NCBI GenBank assembly: GCA_900547755.1
Contig: URIC01000004.1
Location: 4,080 to 68,079, forward strand
Direction of reading: 5' to 3'
DNA: 64,000 nt
From: an uncultured Bacteroidales bacterium
GTDB lineage: Bacteria; Bacteroidota; Bacteroidia; Bacteroidales; Muribaculaceae
This document shows, in pieces, positions 7,051-17,302 of the stretch. Each line of letters starts with the position of its first letter. Within the stretch, counting starts at the first letter, position 1. The notes under the pieces were generated by a model, which saw nothing but the letters and a program-made list of their open reading frames with translations, was not told the DNA's origin and ran no database searches. The translations under genes were made by a program, and so were the position numbers.

Positions 7051-10000
7051 ATGATTTACACCCGATGGCTATATGAGCTGGACTATAGGGCAACCCGCAG
7101 GCTTGTGGCCTGGGGTGTGCTGTGCGTGGCGTTGCTCACTTATCTGCTTACTTTGGAACCTACCGCTTCTTTTTGGGACTGTCCGGAGTATGTGGCGGTG
7201 GCCACAGGGCTGCAGGTAGGTCACCCGCCGGGCAATCCGCTGTGGATGCTTGTGGCGCGTTTCTTCGTCAACTTCGCGCCCGGACCGGAGTACCGGGCCT
7301 TGGCGGTGAATGTGATGAGTGCCGTGTGCGCTGCCCTGACAGTGATGCTGCTATTCCTGACGATTGAGTTCTTCGCCCGCAGGTTGGTGCGCCCTCATAC
7401 ACGACAGGAGGTGATTCTGACCCTCGGTGCCTCATGCACCGGGGCATTGGCCTTTTGCTGGTGCGACAGTTTCTGGTTTTCCGCCGTAGAGGCCGAGGTA
7501 TACGCCTTCTCCAGCCTGTGTACGGCCCTGCTCTTTTGGATTTCGCTCGTATGGTTTCAACGTAGGCACGAACCTCATTCCGACCGGTATCTGATTCTTC
7601 TGGCGTACCTTACGGGGCTGACCATGGGTGTGCATGAGCTTAATCTGCTCTGTCTGCCGGCGCTGCTGCTTGTAGTGGTGTTCGGATTGCGTGGCAATCT
7701 TTCCCGGTGGCGCATAGCGCTCGCCCTTATTGTGGGGCTTGCCGCTATTGCCTTTGTCCTGTACGGGCTGATTCCCGGCTTTATAGGGCTGGCCAAACAG
7801 GTGGAGCTGGCGTGTGTCAACGGCCTGGGGATGCCTTTCAATTCGGGACTTCTGATTACCTGGACCGGTGTCATGGCCCTGCTTGCCGGTGTGTGCGTGT
7901 GGCTGAACTATGCCCGTATCCGGCGCCGCCGTCTGTTGCGATTCCTTCGCATAGCCCTGTGGTCTGTGCTTATGGTGCTGACAGGCTTCTCTTGCTACGC
8001 GCTCATTATTATCCGCGCCTCGGCGGGCACACCGCTCAATACGGGCAATCCTTCGGACATATTCTCCTTCTCGGCATATTTCGCCCGCGAGCAATACGGC
8101 AAGTCGCCCCTGGTGTACGGAGTGCCGTTCACCGCCAAGCCTTTGCGTCAGCGCACTGTCAGCGGCGCAGACACCGCATATTCGCATTATGCCATAACCC
8201 GTACGGGTACCAATTATGTGCGGGGTATGGCCGGTATGCCCGTCAGGGTAGCCGGCTCGCTGGCCATTCCTGAAGATTCGCTCCGCAACGCCGCGCTTCA
8301 GAGGCGTGGCGGCAACTGGTATCAGGTGGCTTCCTATAACTTTGAGCGGATGTATCCTCCGGAGATGTATATGTGGTTTTCGCGTATGCACAGCCATGAC
8401 GACGCCGATGTCAGAGGGTATCTGAACTGGATTGGCGCGGAAATGGAGGATATGCGGGAAGTGGAAAACGTAGCGGTGGCCGTGGACGAGGAGGGTAATC
8501 CCGTCGATGTTCCCGAAGGGAAGCCTCCTTACGACCGCAGGCAGGTGCGCCCCACCTATGGTCAGAACTTCAGCTATTTCGCCGTCTATCAGCTCGCATA
8601 TATGTATTGGCGCTATTTCGCCTGGAACTTCGTGGGGCGACAGAACGACTACACGGGCCATGGGGAGCCGGATGCCGGCAATTTCATAACCGGCATAGAC
8701 GTACTGGACTGTCTGATGCTGGATGTGGTCAGGGAGGCTCCGGCAAATGCCGGCGAGGGCAACCGGGGGCGTAACGTGTACTTCGCCCTGCCTATGCTGC
8801 TCGGGATAGCGGGACTCTGCTACGAGCTTTGCTCCGGAATACGCGGACGCCGGCAGGCCCTGCTTATAGCCGTTCTGTTTATACTCACAGGAATGGCTAT
8901 TGTCGTCTACCTGAACCAGGGTCCGGTGCAGGCACGCGACCGCGACTATGCTTTCTTAGGTTCCTGGTATGCTTACTGTATATGGATAGGCTTGGGCGTA
9001 TTGGGCATTAACGCGCTGATGCGCAGATGTCTGCGCCAGCGTCCGGTATCCGCCGCCACCCTGAGCCTCCTGACAGCTCTTGCAGTCCCGTTCCAGATGC
9101 TCTCGCAGACCTGGGATGACCATGACCGCTCCGGACGTACCATTGCCTGCGATATGGGCCATAATATGGTTCAGGGACTTGAAGAGCAGGCCATTGTCTT
9201 CGCCTCTCAGGACAACTTCATATTCCCCCTTTGGTACACGACCGAAGTGGAGGAAGAGCGCACGGACCTCCGTATACTTTCCGCTCCCTATATGTCGTTG
9301 CCCTGGTATCCGGCGCAGATGCGCACCCCTATGCGCAAGTCCCGTCCCATAGCCATGACTGTTCCTCCGGCTCTCGCAGCCTCGGACCTGCTGGGCTACG
9401 TACGCCTCGGAAAGGACACGACATGGACCCCTGCCGTGGAAGCGCTTAAGACTCTGTACACCACTGGTATAAGGGAATATGGCCAATCTTCCGGAGAGGC
9501 GTATGCCACACTTGAGACACCGAAGGTCTACTTTGTGCAGCAGGGGGATACAGTGCGTATAGACCTGACATTGTCGGGCGATAACGAACATTCCGCTCTG
9601 TTGAGTTACAAGGATTTGCTGATGCTTGACATATTGGCCTCCAACGCCGCTTCTCCTTCTCCGAGACAGGTGGTGTGGACTCCCGGGCAGGTCAAGGACC
9701 TGTACGGCGGTCAGTTGCTCCCTTATATAGAGAAAGTGGGGTTGATGGATATACTGAACCCGGCAACCCCGGGGCTTAATGTGCGTGAGACGGCACGCAT
9801 GGCCCTTACCTCGTACCGCTATGGCACCGCTCCCGGAGTGCTTGAAGGAGGGAAGGAGCCTTACTTCGACCCCGTGGCCGCCGGTATAGCTTCAGATATG
9901 CGTAAGTCTGTAATCCTGTGTGCCAGAGAGTTGAGCGAGTCAGGCAACAGCGGCAAGGCGATGATGGCCCTCGCCCTTCTGGACAGGCTCCAGCGTAAGC

Positions 10001-10302
10001 TGCCCCCCTCTATGGTGCCATACGAGGCCGTGCCCCGTAAGTCGGAAGCTCAAGGCATAAATACTGCCGACAGATACGATGACGAAGGGCTTATGATGTC
10101 TGAGGCCTACAGCAATGTGGCCCTTGTACTGGACCGTCCGGACCTCAAGGAGAAAGCGGACAGCATGTATGCTGCCCGCAAGAGAGAATTGGCTGAAATA
10201 GCGCGTTATCGCGACGCGCTGCGTCCGGCTTACCGTCCTTTCGTCACTTACAGGCTGGAACGCCTCATCTACGTGCTGCGCCCGCACCCCGGCAAGCCAT
10301 GA
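7051..10302 (+). CDS. DUF2723 membrane protein, protein O-mannosyltransferase-like
   Basis: Predicted 1083 aa. The N-terminus carries the DUF2723 signature: TYLLTLEPTASFWDCPEYVA with the acidic D-x-x-E pair after the first membrane segment, then LQVGHPPGNPLW. Roughly a dozen transmembrane helices fill residues 20-340 and 570-660; the C-terminal 400 residues are soluble with helical repeats. The family is related to GT-C mannosyltransferases (PMT/TMEM260), and Bacteroidetes members are proposed to act in protein glycosylation; the donor and acceptor cannot be told from sequence. It follows a terminator, so it is a separate unit from the secreted protein upstream, and it converges with the RND operon 11 bp away. 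Confidence 0.85.
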   Translation: MIYTRWLYELDYRATRRLVAWGVLCVALLTYLLTLEPTASFWDCPEYVAVATGLQVGHPPGNPLWMLVARFFVNFAPGPEYRALAVNVMSAVCAALTVMLLFLTIEFFARRLVRPHTRQEVILTLGASCTGALAFCWCDSFWFSAVEAEVYAFSSLCTALLFWISLVWFQRRHEPHSDRYLILLAYLTGLTMGVHELNLLCLPALLLVVVFGLRGNLSRWRIALALIVGLAAIAFVLYGLIPGFIGLAKQVELACVNGLGMPFNSGLLITWTGVMALLAGVCVWLNYARIRRRRLLRFLRIALWSVLMVLTGFSCYALIIIRASAGTPLNTGNPSDIFSFSAYFAREQYGKSPLVYGVPFTAKPLRQRTVSGADTAYSHYAITRTGTNYVRGMAGMPVRVAGSLAIPEDSLRNAALQRRGGNWYQVASYNFERMYPPEMYMWFSRMHSHDDADVRGYLNWIGAEMEDMREVENVAVAVDEEGNPVDVPEGKPPYDRRQVRPTYGQNFSYFAVYQLAYMYWRYFAWNFVGRQNDYTGHGEPDAGNFITGIDVLDCLMLDVVREAPANAGEGNRGRNVYFALPMLLGIAGLCYELCSGIRGRRQALLIAVLFILTGMAIVVYLNQGPVQARDRDYAFLGSWYAYCIWIGLGVLGINALMRRCLRQRPVSAATLSLLTALAVPFQMLSQTWDDHDRSGRTIACDMGHNMVQGLEEQAIVFASQDNFIFPLWYTTEVEEERTDLRILSAPYMSLPWYPAQMRTPMRKSRPIAMTVPPALAASDLLGYVRLGKDTTWTPAVEALKTLYTTGIREYGQSSGEAYATLETPKVYFVQQGDTVRIDLTLSGDNEHSALLSYKDLLMLDILASNAASPSPRQVVWTPGQVKDLYGGQLLPYIEKVGLMDILNPATPGLNVRETARMALTSYRYGTAPGVLEGGKEPYFDPVAAGIASDMRKSVILCARELSESGNSGKAMMALALLDRLQRKLPPSMVPYEAVPRKSEAQGINTADRYDDEGLMMSEAYSNVALVLDRPDLKEKADSMYAARKRELAEIARYRDALRPAYRPFVTYRLERLIYVLRPHPGKP

Positions 10303-10313
10303 GTACAGGGTGG

Positions 10314-13300
10314 TCATAGCGGGTTCTTTCCGTCGGTGCCGGAAGGTTGTCCCGAAGGCGATGGGGCAGAGTCGTCGCCCTGTTTCCGGATGCGGAATAG
10401 GCCGTTGAAGTAGCGTTCCTGAATACGCTGCATAAGTTCCCAGAAGTTGGGCACGAAAAGTGTTCCGACAATGGCGTTCATGACCATGCCGAAGACTACC
10501 GCCGTACCGATTTCCACGCGGCTGGCCGCTCCGGCGCCGGTGGCGAACATCATCGGCATGACTCCGAAGATGAAAGCCAGGGCGGTCATCATTATCGGGC
10601 GGAAACGCACGTAGCCGCCCTGCAGGGCCGCCTGACGTATGGGGAGGCCGGCTTTGCGGTAGTCTCGCGCGTATTCCACTATCAGAATGGCGTTCTTGGC
10701 GCTCATGCCCAACAGGAGGATTACGCCGATTTGCGTGTAAATGCTGACGCTTTGGTCCATGAACAGACATCCGACTACCGTACCCAGGATGGCCACGGGC
10801 ATCGAGAGGACCACGGCTATGGGGGAGGTCCAGCTTTCATATTGCGCCGCCAGCACCAGAATGGTCATGACTATGGCGAAGATGAAGACGAAGGAGATGG
10901 TGGTGCCGCTCTGGGTCTCCTGATATGCCTCGCCGGTCCAGGCGTAGGAATAGTTTGTGCCCAAAGTCTTCTTTACGAGCTGCTCCATGGCCTTGATTCC
11001 GTCGGAGGAGCTTACACCGTCGGCGAGGTCAGCGGTTATGGATGCCGTGGGATACATATTGTAGCGGCTCACCGTAGGCTCTCCCATGGATGGAACCACT
11101 TCGGCAAAAGCGCTGAAGGGGGTCATTTTACCGTCGGCGGAGGCTACAGAGAGCTTGAGTATGTCGTCGGGGTTGGCGCGGCTGGAGCCCGTACCCCCCA
11201 CCGTTACCTGGAAGGTGCGTCCGAACTCGTTGAAGTCGTTGGCGTATGTGCCTCCGACGTAAGTCGACAGGGTGGAGTATATATCGCTGAGGTCAAGGCC
11301 AAGGAGGCTCACTTTGTCGCGGTCTATCTTTATGGAATACTGAGGCACGCTGCCCTGATACAGCGAGGTAATCTGCGCTATGCGCTGGTCTTTTGCGGCC
11401 TGCTCCTTAAGGGCCTGTATGGCTTTCTCCATTTCCAGCGGACCCAGGTTGCTTATGTCCAGCAACTGCATCTGCAGGCCCGAACTGAGGCCGAGACCGG
11501 GAATCGAAGGCGGGTTTACGCAGAAGGTCATGGCCTCCTGGTGGCGTGAGGCTATGGACTGGACGCGCCGCATCACATTCTCCACGTCATGTTCCTTTCC
11601 CTTGCGTTCACTCCAAGGCTTCAGGACAATGAAGATGGTGCCCGCGTCGGAGGAAGCGCCTCCCCCCAGGAATGAGTCGCCGTTTATGCTCATGACATCC
11701 TTTACCTCCGGAATCTCCTTGCGTATCTCGGCCACAATCGAGTTTGTACACTTCTCGGTACGCTCCAGCGAGGCGCCGTCAGGCAGCTGCACGGCCATCA
11801 TGAAGTAGCCGTTGTCCTCTTCGGGCAGATAGCCCTGCGGCAGCTTCAGGAATCCCCATATTGCCGCGCCGGCGATGGCCGCGAAGACGAGCATGGCCGC
11901 CAGGGGGCGTTCCAGCATCTTCGAGATTATGTACTTGTATGCGCCTTCTATCTTGCTCCATCCGGTATTGAACCAGCGGTAGAGGAAGAACTCGCTCTGC
12001 GAGCGGGGCTTCAGGAAGAGGGCGCAGAGGGCCGGGGTGAGTGTGAGGGCGTTGAAGCCGGAGAAGGCCGTGGAGACGGCGATGGTAAGGGCGAACTGTT
12101 TGTACAGCTGTCCCGTGATGCCGCTCACAAAGGCGGTGGGAATGAACACCGACAGCAGCACGAGTACCTCGCCTACGACCGGTCCGGTAAGTTCCCGCAT
12201 GGCCTTTACAGCCGCCTGCTTGCGGTCCAGCTTTCCTTCGTCCAACAGTCGCGAACAGTCCTCCACCACCACTATGGCATCGTCCACCACTATGGCTATG
12301 GCAAGCACCATTCCGAAGAGGGATAGGGTGTTGAGAGAGAATCCCATCATTTTCATAACCGCGAAAGTGGCGATAAGGCTGACCGGAATGGTCAGCATCG
12401 GGATAATGACCGCCCTCCAGTTTTGCAGGAATATAAGGATTACGAGCATGACGATGAGTGTGGTCTCCACGAAAGTGACCACCACCTCGTCGATAGAGGC
12501 TCGCACGAAGTCTGTGGTGTTGAGGATTACGCGGTAGTGTATCCCTTCGGGGAAATACTGCGAGAGGCGGTCCAGTTCCGCTATGGAGGCTTTGGCCACA
12601 TCCATGGCATTGGCGCCCGGCAGCTGCTGTACCCCTATCAGGGCGGCGGTCTCGCCGTTCACGCGGGCTGTCTGGGAGTAGCTGTCGCTGCCGAGTTCCA
12701 CATTACCCAGGTCGCTGAGCCGCAGTATGCCGGTGCCGTCGCTGCGTATCACGATGTCGCCGAACTGTTCGGGGGTGGTGAGACGACCCTGGCTTGTGAG
12801 GGTGAACTGGAACTGGGCGTCCTCATTCTGTGGTTCGGCCCCCAGGGAGCCGGAGCCCACTTCGATATTCTGTCCGCGTATAGCCGCCAGCACCTGGTCG
12901 GGAGTGATGCCGCGGGCACGCATCCTTACGGGGTCGAGCCATACCCTCATGCTGTACTCGCCGCCGCCGAAAGCCTGGGCGCCTCCTACGCCTTCGACTC
13001 GCGACAGGGGGTCGATAATGTTAATCTGCGCGTAATTCGTCAGGTATAGTGCGTCGTAAAGGTCGGGCCGGTCGGTCTCCAGGGCGCAGAACAGCACCTG
13101 GTTGGAACTTTCCTTGCTCACCGAGATGCCCTGCTGCTGCACCTCGCTGGGAAGTGTGGCCGTAGCCATGGAGATGCGGTTCTGTACGTCTACGGCCGCC
13201 TGGTCCACATCTGTGCCGTTTTCAAAAGTGATGGTCAGCATATAGGAGCCGTCTGAGCCGGAGTCGGAACTCATGTAGAGCATACCTTCGGTACCGTTCA

Positions 13301-13508
13301 CCTGCTGCTCTATGGGCACACCTACGGTCTTGGCCACTGTCTCGGCGTCTGCGCCGGGGTAATCGGCACGCACCATCACTGTGGGAGGAGTGATGTCGGG
13401 GTATTGGGCTATAGGCAGAGTATCCAGGCACATAAGGCCCGCGATAATCATCAACACGGCCAGCACTGTGGCGAATATGGGCCTCGCTATAAAGAATTTC
13501 GAAAACAT
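10314..13508 (-). CDS. RND multidrug efflux inner-membrane transporter (HAE1, AcrB-type)
   Basis: Predicted 1064 aa, full length for AcrB/MexB. It starts [20 protein letters not shown], typical for the first membrane helix, and has the porter motif [18 protein letters not shown]. The proton-relay aspartates are in helix 4 ([13 protein letters not shown]), and helices 10-12 include [16 protein letters not shown] and [17 protein letters not shown]. It pumps toxic compounds, bile salts or drugs from the periplasm, using proton flow, through the adaptor and outer-membrane channel encoded just upstream. It is the last gene of a three-gene operon; no TetR-type regulator is beside it. The protein ends in a short hydrophilic tail. 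Confidence 0.96.
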   Translation of the reverse strand: MFSKFFIARPIFATVLAVLMIIAGLMCLDTLPIAQYPDITPPTVMVRADYPGADAETVAKTVGVPIEQQVNGTEGMLYMSSDSGSDGSYMLTITFENGTDVDQAAVDVQNRISMATATLPSEVQQQGISVSKESSNQVLFCALETDRPDLYDALYLTNYAQINIIDPLSRVEGVGGAQAFGGGEYSMRVWLDPVRMRARGITPDQVLAAIRGQNIEVGSGSLGAEPQNEDAQFQFTLTSQGRLTTPEQFGDIVIRSDGTGILRLSDLGNVELGSDSYSQTARVNGETAALIGVQQLPGANAMDVAKASIAELDRLSQYFPEGIHYRVILNTTDFVRASIDEVVVTFVETTLIVMLVILIFLQNWRAVIIPMLTIPVSLIATFAVMKMMGFSLNTLSLFGMVLAIAIVVDDAIVVVEDCSRLLDEGKLDRKQAAVKAMRELTGPVVGEVLVLLSVFIPTAFVSGITGQLYKQFALTIAVSTAFSGFNALTLTPALCALFLKPRSQSEFFLYRWFNTGWSKIEGAYKYIISKMLERPLAAMLVFAAIAGAAIWGFLKLPQGYLPEEDNGYFMMAVQLPDGASLERTEKCTNSIVAEIRKEIPEVKDVMSINGDSFLGGGASSDAGTIFIVLKPWSERKGKEHDVENVMRRVQSIASRHQEAMTFCVNPPSIPGLGLSSGLQMQLLDISNLGPLEMEKAIQALKEQAAKDQRIAQITSLYQGSVPQYSIKIDRDKVSLLGLDLSDIYSTLSTYVGGTYANDFNEFGRTFQVTVGGTGSSRANPDDILKLSVASADGKMTPFSAFAEVVPSMGEPTVSRYNMYPTASITADLADGVSSSDGIKAMEQLVKKTLGTNYSYAWTGEAYQETQSGTTISFVFIFAIVMTILVLAAQYESWTSPIAVVLSMPVAILGTVVGCLFMDQSVSIYTQIGVILLLGMSAKNAILIVEYARDYRKAGLPIRQAALQGGYVRFRPIMMTALAFIFGVMPMMFATGAGAASRVEIGTAVVFGMVMNAIVGTLFVPNFWELMQRIQERYFNGLFRIRKQGDDSAPSPSGQPSGTDGKNPL

Positions 13509-13588
13509 GACAGGATGGGATTAATCTGTTTCAGGCAGGTCCTGGAATTTGAACTCTGCCGATAATTGCGTTTAAGAACTCAGACGGG

Positions 13589-14719
13589 TTATAAACCGCT
13601 TTTCACAAGTCGCGGTTTCACGCTCATGCCCGGGCGTACCGTGAGGAGCGCCTCGGTGACATATCTTTCGCCCGGCTGCAGTCCCTTTTCGATTATGCTC
13701 AAGGAGTCCCGCACAGTCTGACCCACGGTCACGGGGCGGTACTGCACTTTGTCGTCGTCGCCCACCACATACAGGAATTGTCCTCTCTGGTCGGTGGAGA
13801 TGGAGGCGGACTTCACCAGGATGGCCCGGGGGTCGGTGCCGTAGGGAAGGTCCACACTTACGAACATACCGTCCTTAAGTTCGTCGTAGGGATTGTCCAG
13901 CACGCCTTTCATCAGCAGCGTACCGGTGTTTTTGTCCACATTAGGCGCTGTGTAGTATAGGTCGCAGGTGTAGGAATGTGGAAGATTCTCCTGGAAGCGT
14001 AGGGGTATGTTGCGGTATAGGGGCGAGGAAGTGCCTTTGTCCCCCACCATTTGCTCGAACTGGGAGTCCTCTATGGAGAAGGCGGCAGTGACCTTGCGGG
14101 AGTCGTAGATGGTGGCCAGTACCACCGGGGATGCGGCTCCTCCCACAAAGTTGCCCGGGTCAAGGTTGGGCTTGGTTATGTATCCGGAGCCGGGAGCGCG
14201 TACCGTGCAGTAGCCCAGATTGGTCTGAGCGTCCCGCAGAGCGGCGCGTGCCGTGCTTATGTCTGCTTCGGCCTGGGCCAGATTGTTGCGCGCGCCGGAG
14301 ACATCCATCTTGCTCACGGCGTTGGAGGCGTATGCCTTCTCCATGGCTGTGAGGCGCTCGGCGCAGTACTGACGCTGGCTCAGGGCATTCTCCAGCGATG
14401 CCTTGGCGCGTTGCACGGCGTCGGCGTAGGTGGTGTTCTCAATGGTGAAGAGTACCTGACCTTGAGTCACGAAGTCGCCTCCCTTGAAGTTGATGCTTCT
14501 GAGGGTGCCGCTCACTCGTCCCACCACATCCACCTTTGTGTCTGCGGCTATGAAGCCGGGGTATGTCTTGTGCAGGGTCACGGAATCCACCTCGGGTACC
14601 GCTACGGCTACCTCGGGGGTCTGCCGCGCGGCATCCGCCGTCTTGTCCGGAACCTTCTTGCAGCCTGCGACAAGCAGAAACGCCGCCGTCAAGGCCGGGA
14701 TTAGTATATGTGTTTTCAT
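13589..14719 (-). CDS. RND efflux periplasmic adaptor (AcrA-type lipoprotein)
   Basis: Predicted 376 aa. The signal peptide ends in a lipobox LLVAGCKK (Cys20), so it is anchored by lipid in the inner membrane. A biotinyl-lipoyl-like half motif (GRVSGTLRSINFKGGDFVTQGQ) precedes an alpha-helical hairpin (about 95-165). The second lipoyl half contains RAPGSGYITKPNLDPGNFV, followed by the beta-barrel and membrane-proximal domains. It bridges the pump to the outer-membrane factor. It lies 80 bp upstream of the pump gene and 29 bp downstream of the channel gene in transcription order. Confidence 0.95.
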   Translation of the reverse strand: MKTHILIPALTAAFLLVAGCKKVPDKTADAARQTPEVAVAVPEVDSVTLHKTYPGFIAADTKVDVVGRVSGTLRSINFKGGDFVTQGQVLFTIENTTYADAVQRAKASLENALSQRQYCAERLTAMEKAYASNAVSKMDVSGARNNLAQAEADISTARAALRDAQTNLGYCTVRAPGSGYITKPNLDPGNFVGGAASPVVLATIYDSRKVTAAFSIEDSQFEQMVGDKGTSSPLYRNIPLRFQENLPHSYTCDLYYTAPNVDKNTGTLLMKGVLDNPYDELKDGMFVSVDLPYGTDPRAILVKSASISTDQRGQFLYVVGDDDKVQYRPVTVGQTVRDSLSIIEKGLQPGERYVTEALLTVRPGMSVKPRLVKSGL

Positions 14720-14748
14720 AGTTGTGTAAGTATTTGTCGATTAGTGTG

Positions 14749-16206
14749 TCACCATCCGCCGCCGAGGGCCTGGTAGAGTGAAATCAGGGCTGATAGGGCG
14801 TTGCCCTGCGCTGCAATCACGTCGTTCTGATAGGCGAGCAGGTTCATCTGCGCGTCCACCACATTGGAGAATGGAGTCAGCGTGCTGCGGTATAGGTCCA
14901 CGGCCAGGTCGTATGCCTTTTCGCTCTCTTCCACGAGGCGGTCGAGCAGGGAAATCTGTCTGAGATACCCGTCATAGTCGGCGGCGTAGTTGTCCACCTC
15001 CTGCACGGCGTTCAGCAGAGTCTGATTGTAAGAGTCTATGCCGAGTTCCATCTGTTCGCGGGCGATGGAGGTGCGGTATTTGCGGGCCATGCCGTCGAAT
15101 ATGGTCCAGGATAGGGTAGGTGCCACGGAGTAGGTGAATCCTTTGGATGAGAAGAGGTCGTCCGGCTTGTGTGCCTGCACTCCCACGCTGCCGGTAAGTG
15201 TCAGGACAGGGAGGTAGTCCTTTTTGGCGATACCTGCCTGAGCGGCATAGACGGCCATCTGAGCTTCGGCCTGGGCTATGTCCGGCCGCCGGCGAAGCAT
15301 CTCCAGGGGGGTGCCCACACAAGGCTTGACGTACATGTCGGGGAGTGGGCGGGGGGTGGAGAGCAGGCTTTTCGCGTCTTCGGGATACTCGCCGGTCAGC
15401 ACGGCTATTGCCCCCATGGCACATTCTATGTCGGCTTCGAGGTTGGGTATGCCGGCCTGGGTAGAGTACAGCACTTGCCGTGCCTGGGCCACCTCAAGTG
15501 CGGAGGCCAGGCCCGCTTCCTGACGTGCCAGGGTCATGTCCACTATTTTTTGCTGCGACTCGGTGTGACTGCGGGCCAGTGACAGCTGGGCCTGCAGGAC
15601 ACGCAGATTCACATAAGCCTTGGCTACCTCCGAGCAAAGCGCAATCATGGCCGCGTCATAGTCCGCGCGGCTCAGGGAGAGGGATGCCTTGTCAGCCTTA
15701 AGTTGTTCGGATATGCGTCCGAACAGGTCTATCTCCCAGCTTGCGGACAGACCTAAATTAATGTAATTCAGTGTAGTGCCGTTGTGTGCGGGACTGGTGA
15801 CGGCGTCGGCGCTGCGTTCCACGGTATATCCGGCAGCGGCCTGTACGGTCGGGTAGTAGACGGCTTTGGACAGCTGTATCTGCTGACGGGCCGTCTCCAT
15901 GCGGCGCAGGGCTATGCGTATGTTGAAATTGGAGTTCTCGGCCTTGGATATAAGCTGCCGTAGCACGGTGTCGTCGAACTGATTCCACCATAGGTCCTCG
16001 GACGGAGAGGTCTGTGGATATACGGGAGTCATACTCCAGGACTGCGGCGGGGAGAGCAAGGTGTCGGACGCAAGCCTGGCCGCAGGAGAAGCCCAGGGCG
16101 CTACACGAGCTCCGGCGGGGAGCGAGTCGGTGACGTTTCCTCCCTGCGCCGCTGCCGTCAGGGAGCAGCACGCCGCGAAGATGCCGAGTAGGAGTGTGTG
16201 TTTCAT
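14749..16206 (-). CDS. Outer-membrane efflux channel (TolC/OprM, NodT family)
   Basis: Predicted 485 aa from ATG 16206; the frame is open further upstream, but this ATG begins the signal peptide MKHTLLLGIFAACCSLTAAA. Two OEP repeats are seen, with WWNQFDDTVLRQLISKAENSN-type and GLSASWEIDLFGR-type strand motifs and long periplasmic helices. The AACC near the signal-peptide end may act as a lipobox. It is the first gene of the operon. The conserved LRRRPDIAQAEAQMAVYAA block is characteristic of this family. The order channel, adaptor, pump is unusual compared with E. coli but occurs in Bacteroidetes. Confidence 0.93.
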   Translation of the reverse strand: MKHTLLLGIFAACCSLTAAAQGGNVTDSLPAGARVAPWASPAARLASDTLLSPPQSWSMTPVYPQTSPSEDLWWNQFDDTVLRQLISKAENSNFNIRIALRRMETARQQIQLSKAVYYPTVQAAAGYTVERSADAVTSPAHNGTTLNYINLGLSASWEIDLFGRISEQLKADKASLSLSRADYDAAMIALCSEVAKAYVNLRVLQAQLSLARSHTESQQKIVDMTLARQEAGLASALEVAQARQVLYSTQAGIPNLEADIECAMGAIAVLTGEYPEDAKSLLSTPRPLPDMYVKPCVGTPLEMLRRRPDIAQAEAQMAVYAAQAGIAKKDYLPVLTLTGSVGVQAHKPDDLFSSKGFTYSVAPTLSWTIFDGMARKYRTSIAREQMELGIDSYNQTLLNAVQEVDNYAADYDGYLRQISLLDRLVEESEKAYDLAVDLYRSTLTPFSNVVDAQMNLLAYQNDVIAAQGNALSALISLYQALGGGW

Positions 16207-16325
16207 AGCGATATGGTTTTCAGGTTTTAAACGTATGACGCGACATAAAAGTTTAGGAGGATACCCTTGTGAAAATATACCCACATAAAGACAATCTACT
16301 CATTTAGTACCCAATAAGTACACTA

Positions 16326-16357
16326 TTTGCACAATCCTATGAAAATGATTATTTTTG
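16326..16357 (+). promoter_or_regulatory. Promoter of the KilA-N gene
   Basis: TTTG (16326-16329), 20 bp, TATTTTTG (16350-16357) match the consensus. The leader to ATG 16464 is about 100 nt and AT-rich. The efflux operon starts divergently at 16206, so the 257-bp region serves both; no equally good box was found for the operon. Confidence 0.7.
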
Positions 16358-16463
16358 CACTGATAAAAACCTATAACTTGATATATATAGAAGCTACCGG
16401 GCTTCATCACTATAAAATAAAGATAACGCTTTTGGCGTAATCTGACAAACAACAAAACATTTT

Positions 16464-17267
16464 ATGGCAAAAATTACCGTTTTCAATACCGATATAAGCA
16501 TTGTTCAATACAATGAAGAGGATTATATCAGTCTGACCGACATGGCTCGCAGTCAGATGCAGGAGCATATAATCTTCCGTTGGCTTAGCCTTAAAAGCAC
16601 TTTGGAGTATCTTGGAGAATGGGAGATGCTGTATAATCCTGATTTTAATTGTACCGAATTCGGTACAATTAAAAATGCGGCAGGTAGCAATAGTTTTGTA
16701 CTTTCAGTGAAAACGTGGTTAAAAAGGACTAATGCAATTGGCATACGTTCAAAGGCCGGAAGGTACGGGGGCACTTATGCTCATCGCGACATAGCTTACC
16801 ATTTCGGCATGTGGATTTCTCCGAAGTTTCAATTGCTTCTTGTTAAGGAATATCAGAGACTCAAAGCTGAGGAACAAAAACAACTTGGCTGGTCCGCCAA
16901 ACGAGAGTTGTCGAAAATCAACTACCGTATACATACAGATGCCATTAAGCATAATCTGATTCCGGCTGAAATTACTAAAGCCCAGGCAAGTATAATCTAT
17001 GCGAATGAGGCAGATGTGCTGAATGTAGCGATGTTCGGCATGACAGCCAGACAATGGCGCGATGTCAATCCCAACCTCAAAGGGAATATACGCGATTACG
17101 CCTCAATCAACGAGCTTATATGCCTTTCCAATATGGAGAACCTCAATGCGGTATTCATTGAGCAGGGAATACAGCAGTCCGAGCGATTGATAAAACTCAA
17201 CCGTATTGCAATCCATCAGATGAGTGTTCTCGAAAGCGGAGAGAACGACATAAAACTGTTAAAATAA
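16464..17267 (+). CDS. KilA-N domain protein
   Basis: Predicted 267 aa. The N-terminal about 110 residues form a KilA-N DNA-binding domain: YISLTDMARSQ, NSFVLSVKTWLKRTNAIGI, and GGTYAHRDIAYHFGMWISPK followed by FQLLLVKEYQRLK. The C-terminal half is helical and resembles the regions found in free-standing Bacteroidetes KilA-N proteins, often annotated as phage antirepressor-like; the target is unknown. The gene is AT-rich relative to its neighbours, stands alone with its own promoter, and contains a 32-bp perfect DNA palindrome inside the KilA-N coding region. It may be a remnant of a mobile element, or a chromosomal regulator that binds its own gene. Confidence 0.85.
   Translation: MAKITVFNTDISIVQYNEEDYISLTDMARSQMQEHIIFRWLSLKSTLEYLGEWEMLYNPDFNCTEFGTIKNAAGSNSFVLSVKTWLKRTNAIGIRSKAGRYGGTYAHRDIAYHFGMWISPKFQLLLVKEYQRLKAEEQKQLGWSAKRELSKINYRIHTDAIKHNLIPAEITKAQASIIYANEADVLNVAMFGMTARQWRDVNPNLKGNIRDYASINELICLSNMENLNAVFIEQGIQQSERLIKLNRIAIHQMSVLESGENDIKLLK
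16643..16674. repeat. 32-bp perfect palindrome within the KilA-N coding sequence
   Basis: The sequence is symmetric about the centre of GAATTC at 16656-16661. The left arm, read outward from the centre, matches the right arm (TTCGGTACAATTAAAA) at all 16 positions; the symmetry breaks only beyond. It encodes part of the FNCTEFGTIKN segment of the protein. Confidence 0.95.
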
Positions 17268-17302
17268 CGTTCTCTTAAGTCAGCAAAAAAACAACTTTTT
17301 AT

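Noticed and set aside
7432..8661. 409-codon open frame on the minus strand
   Set aside because: It lies fully inside the DUF2723 gene, has a His/Arg/Gln/Pro-rich composition typical of antisense frames in GC-rich DNA, and no promoter or family motif.
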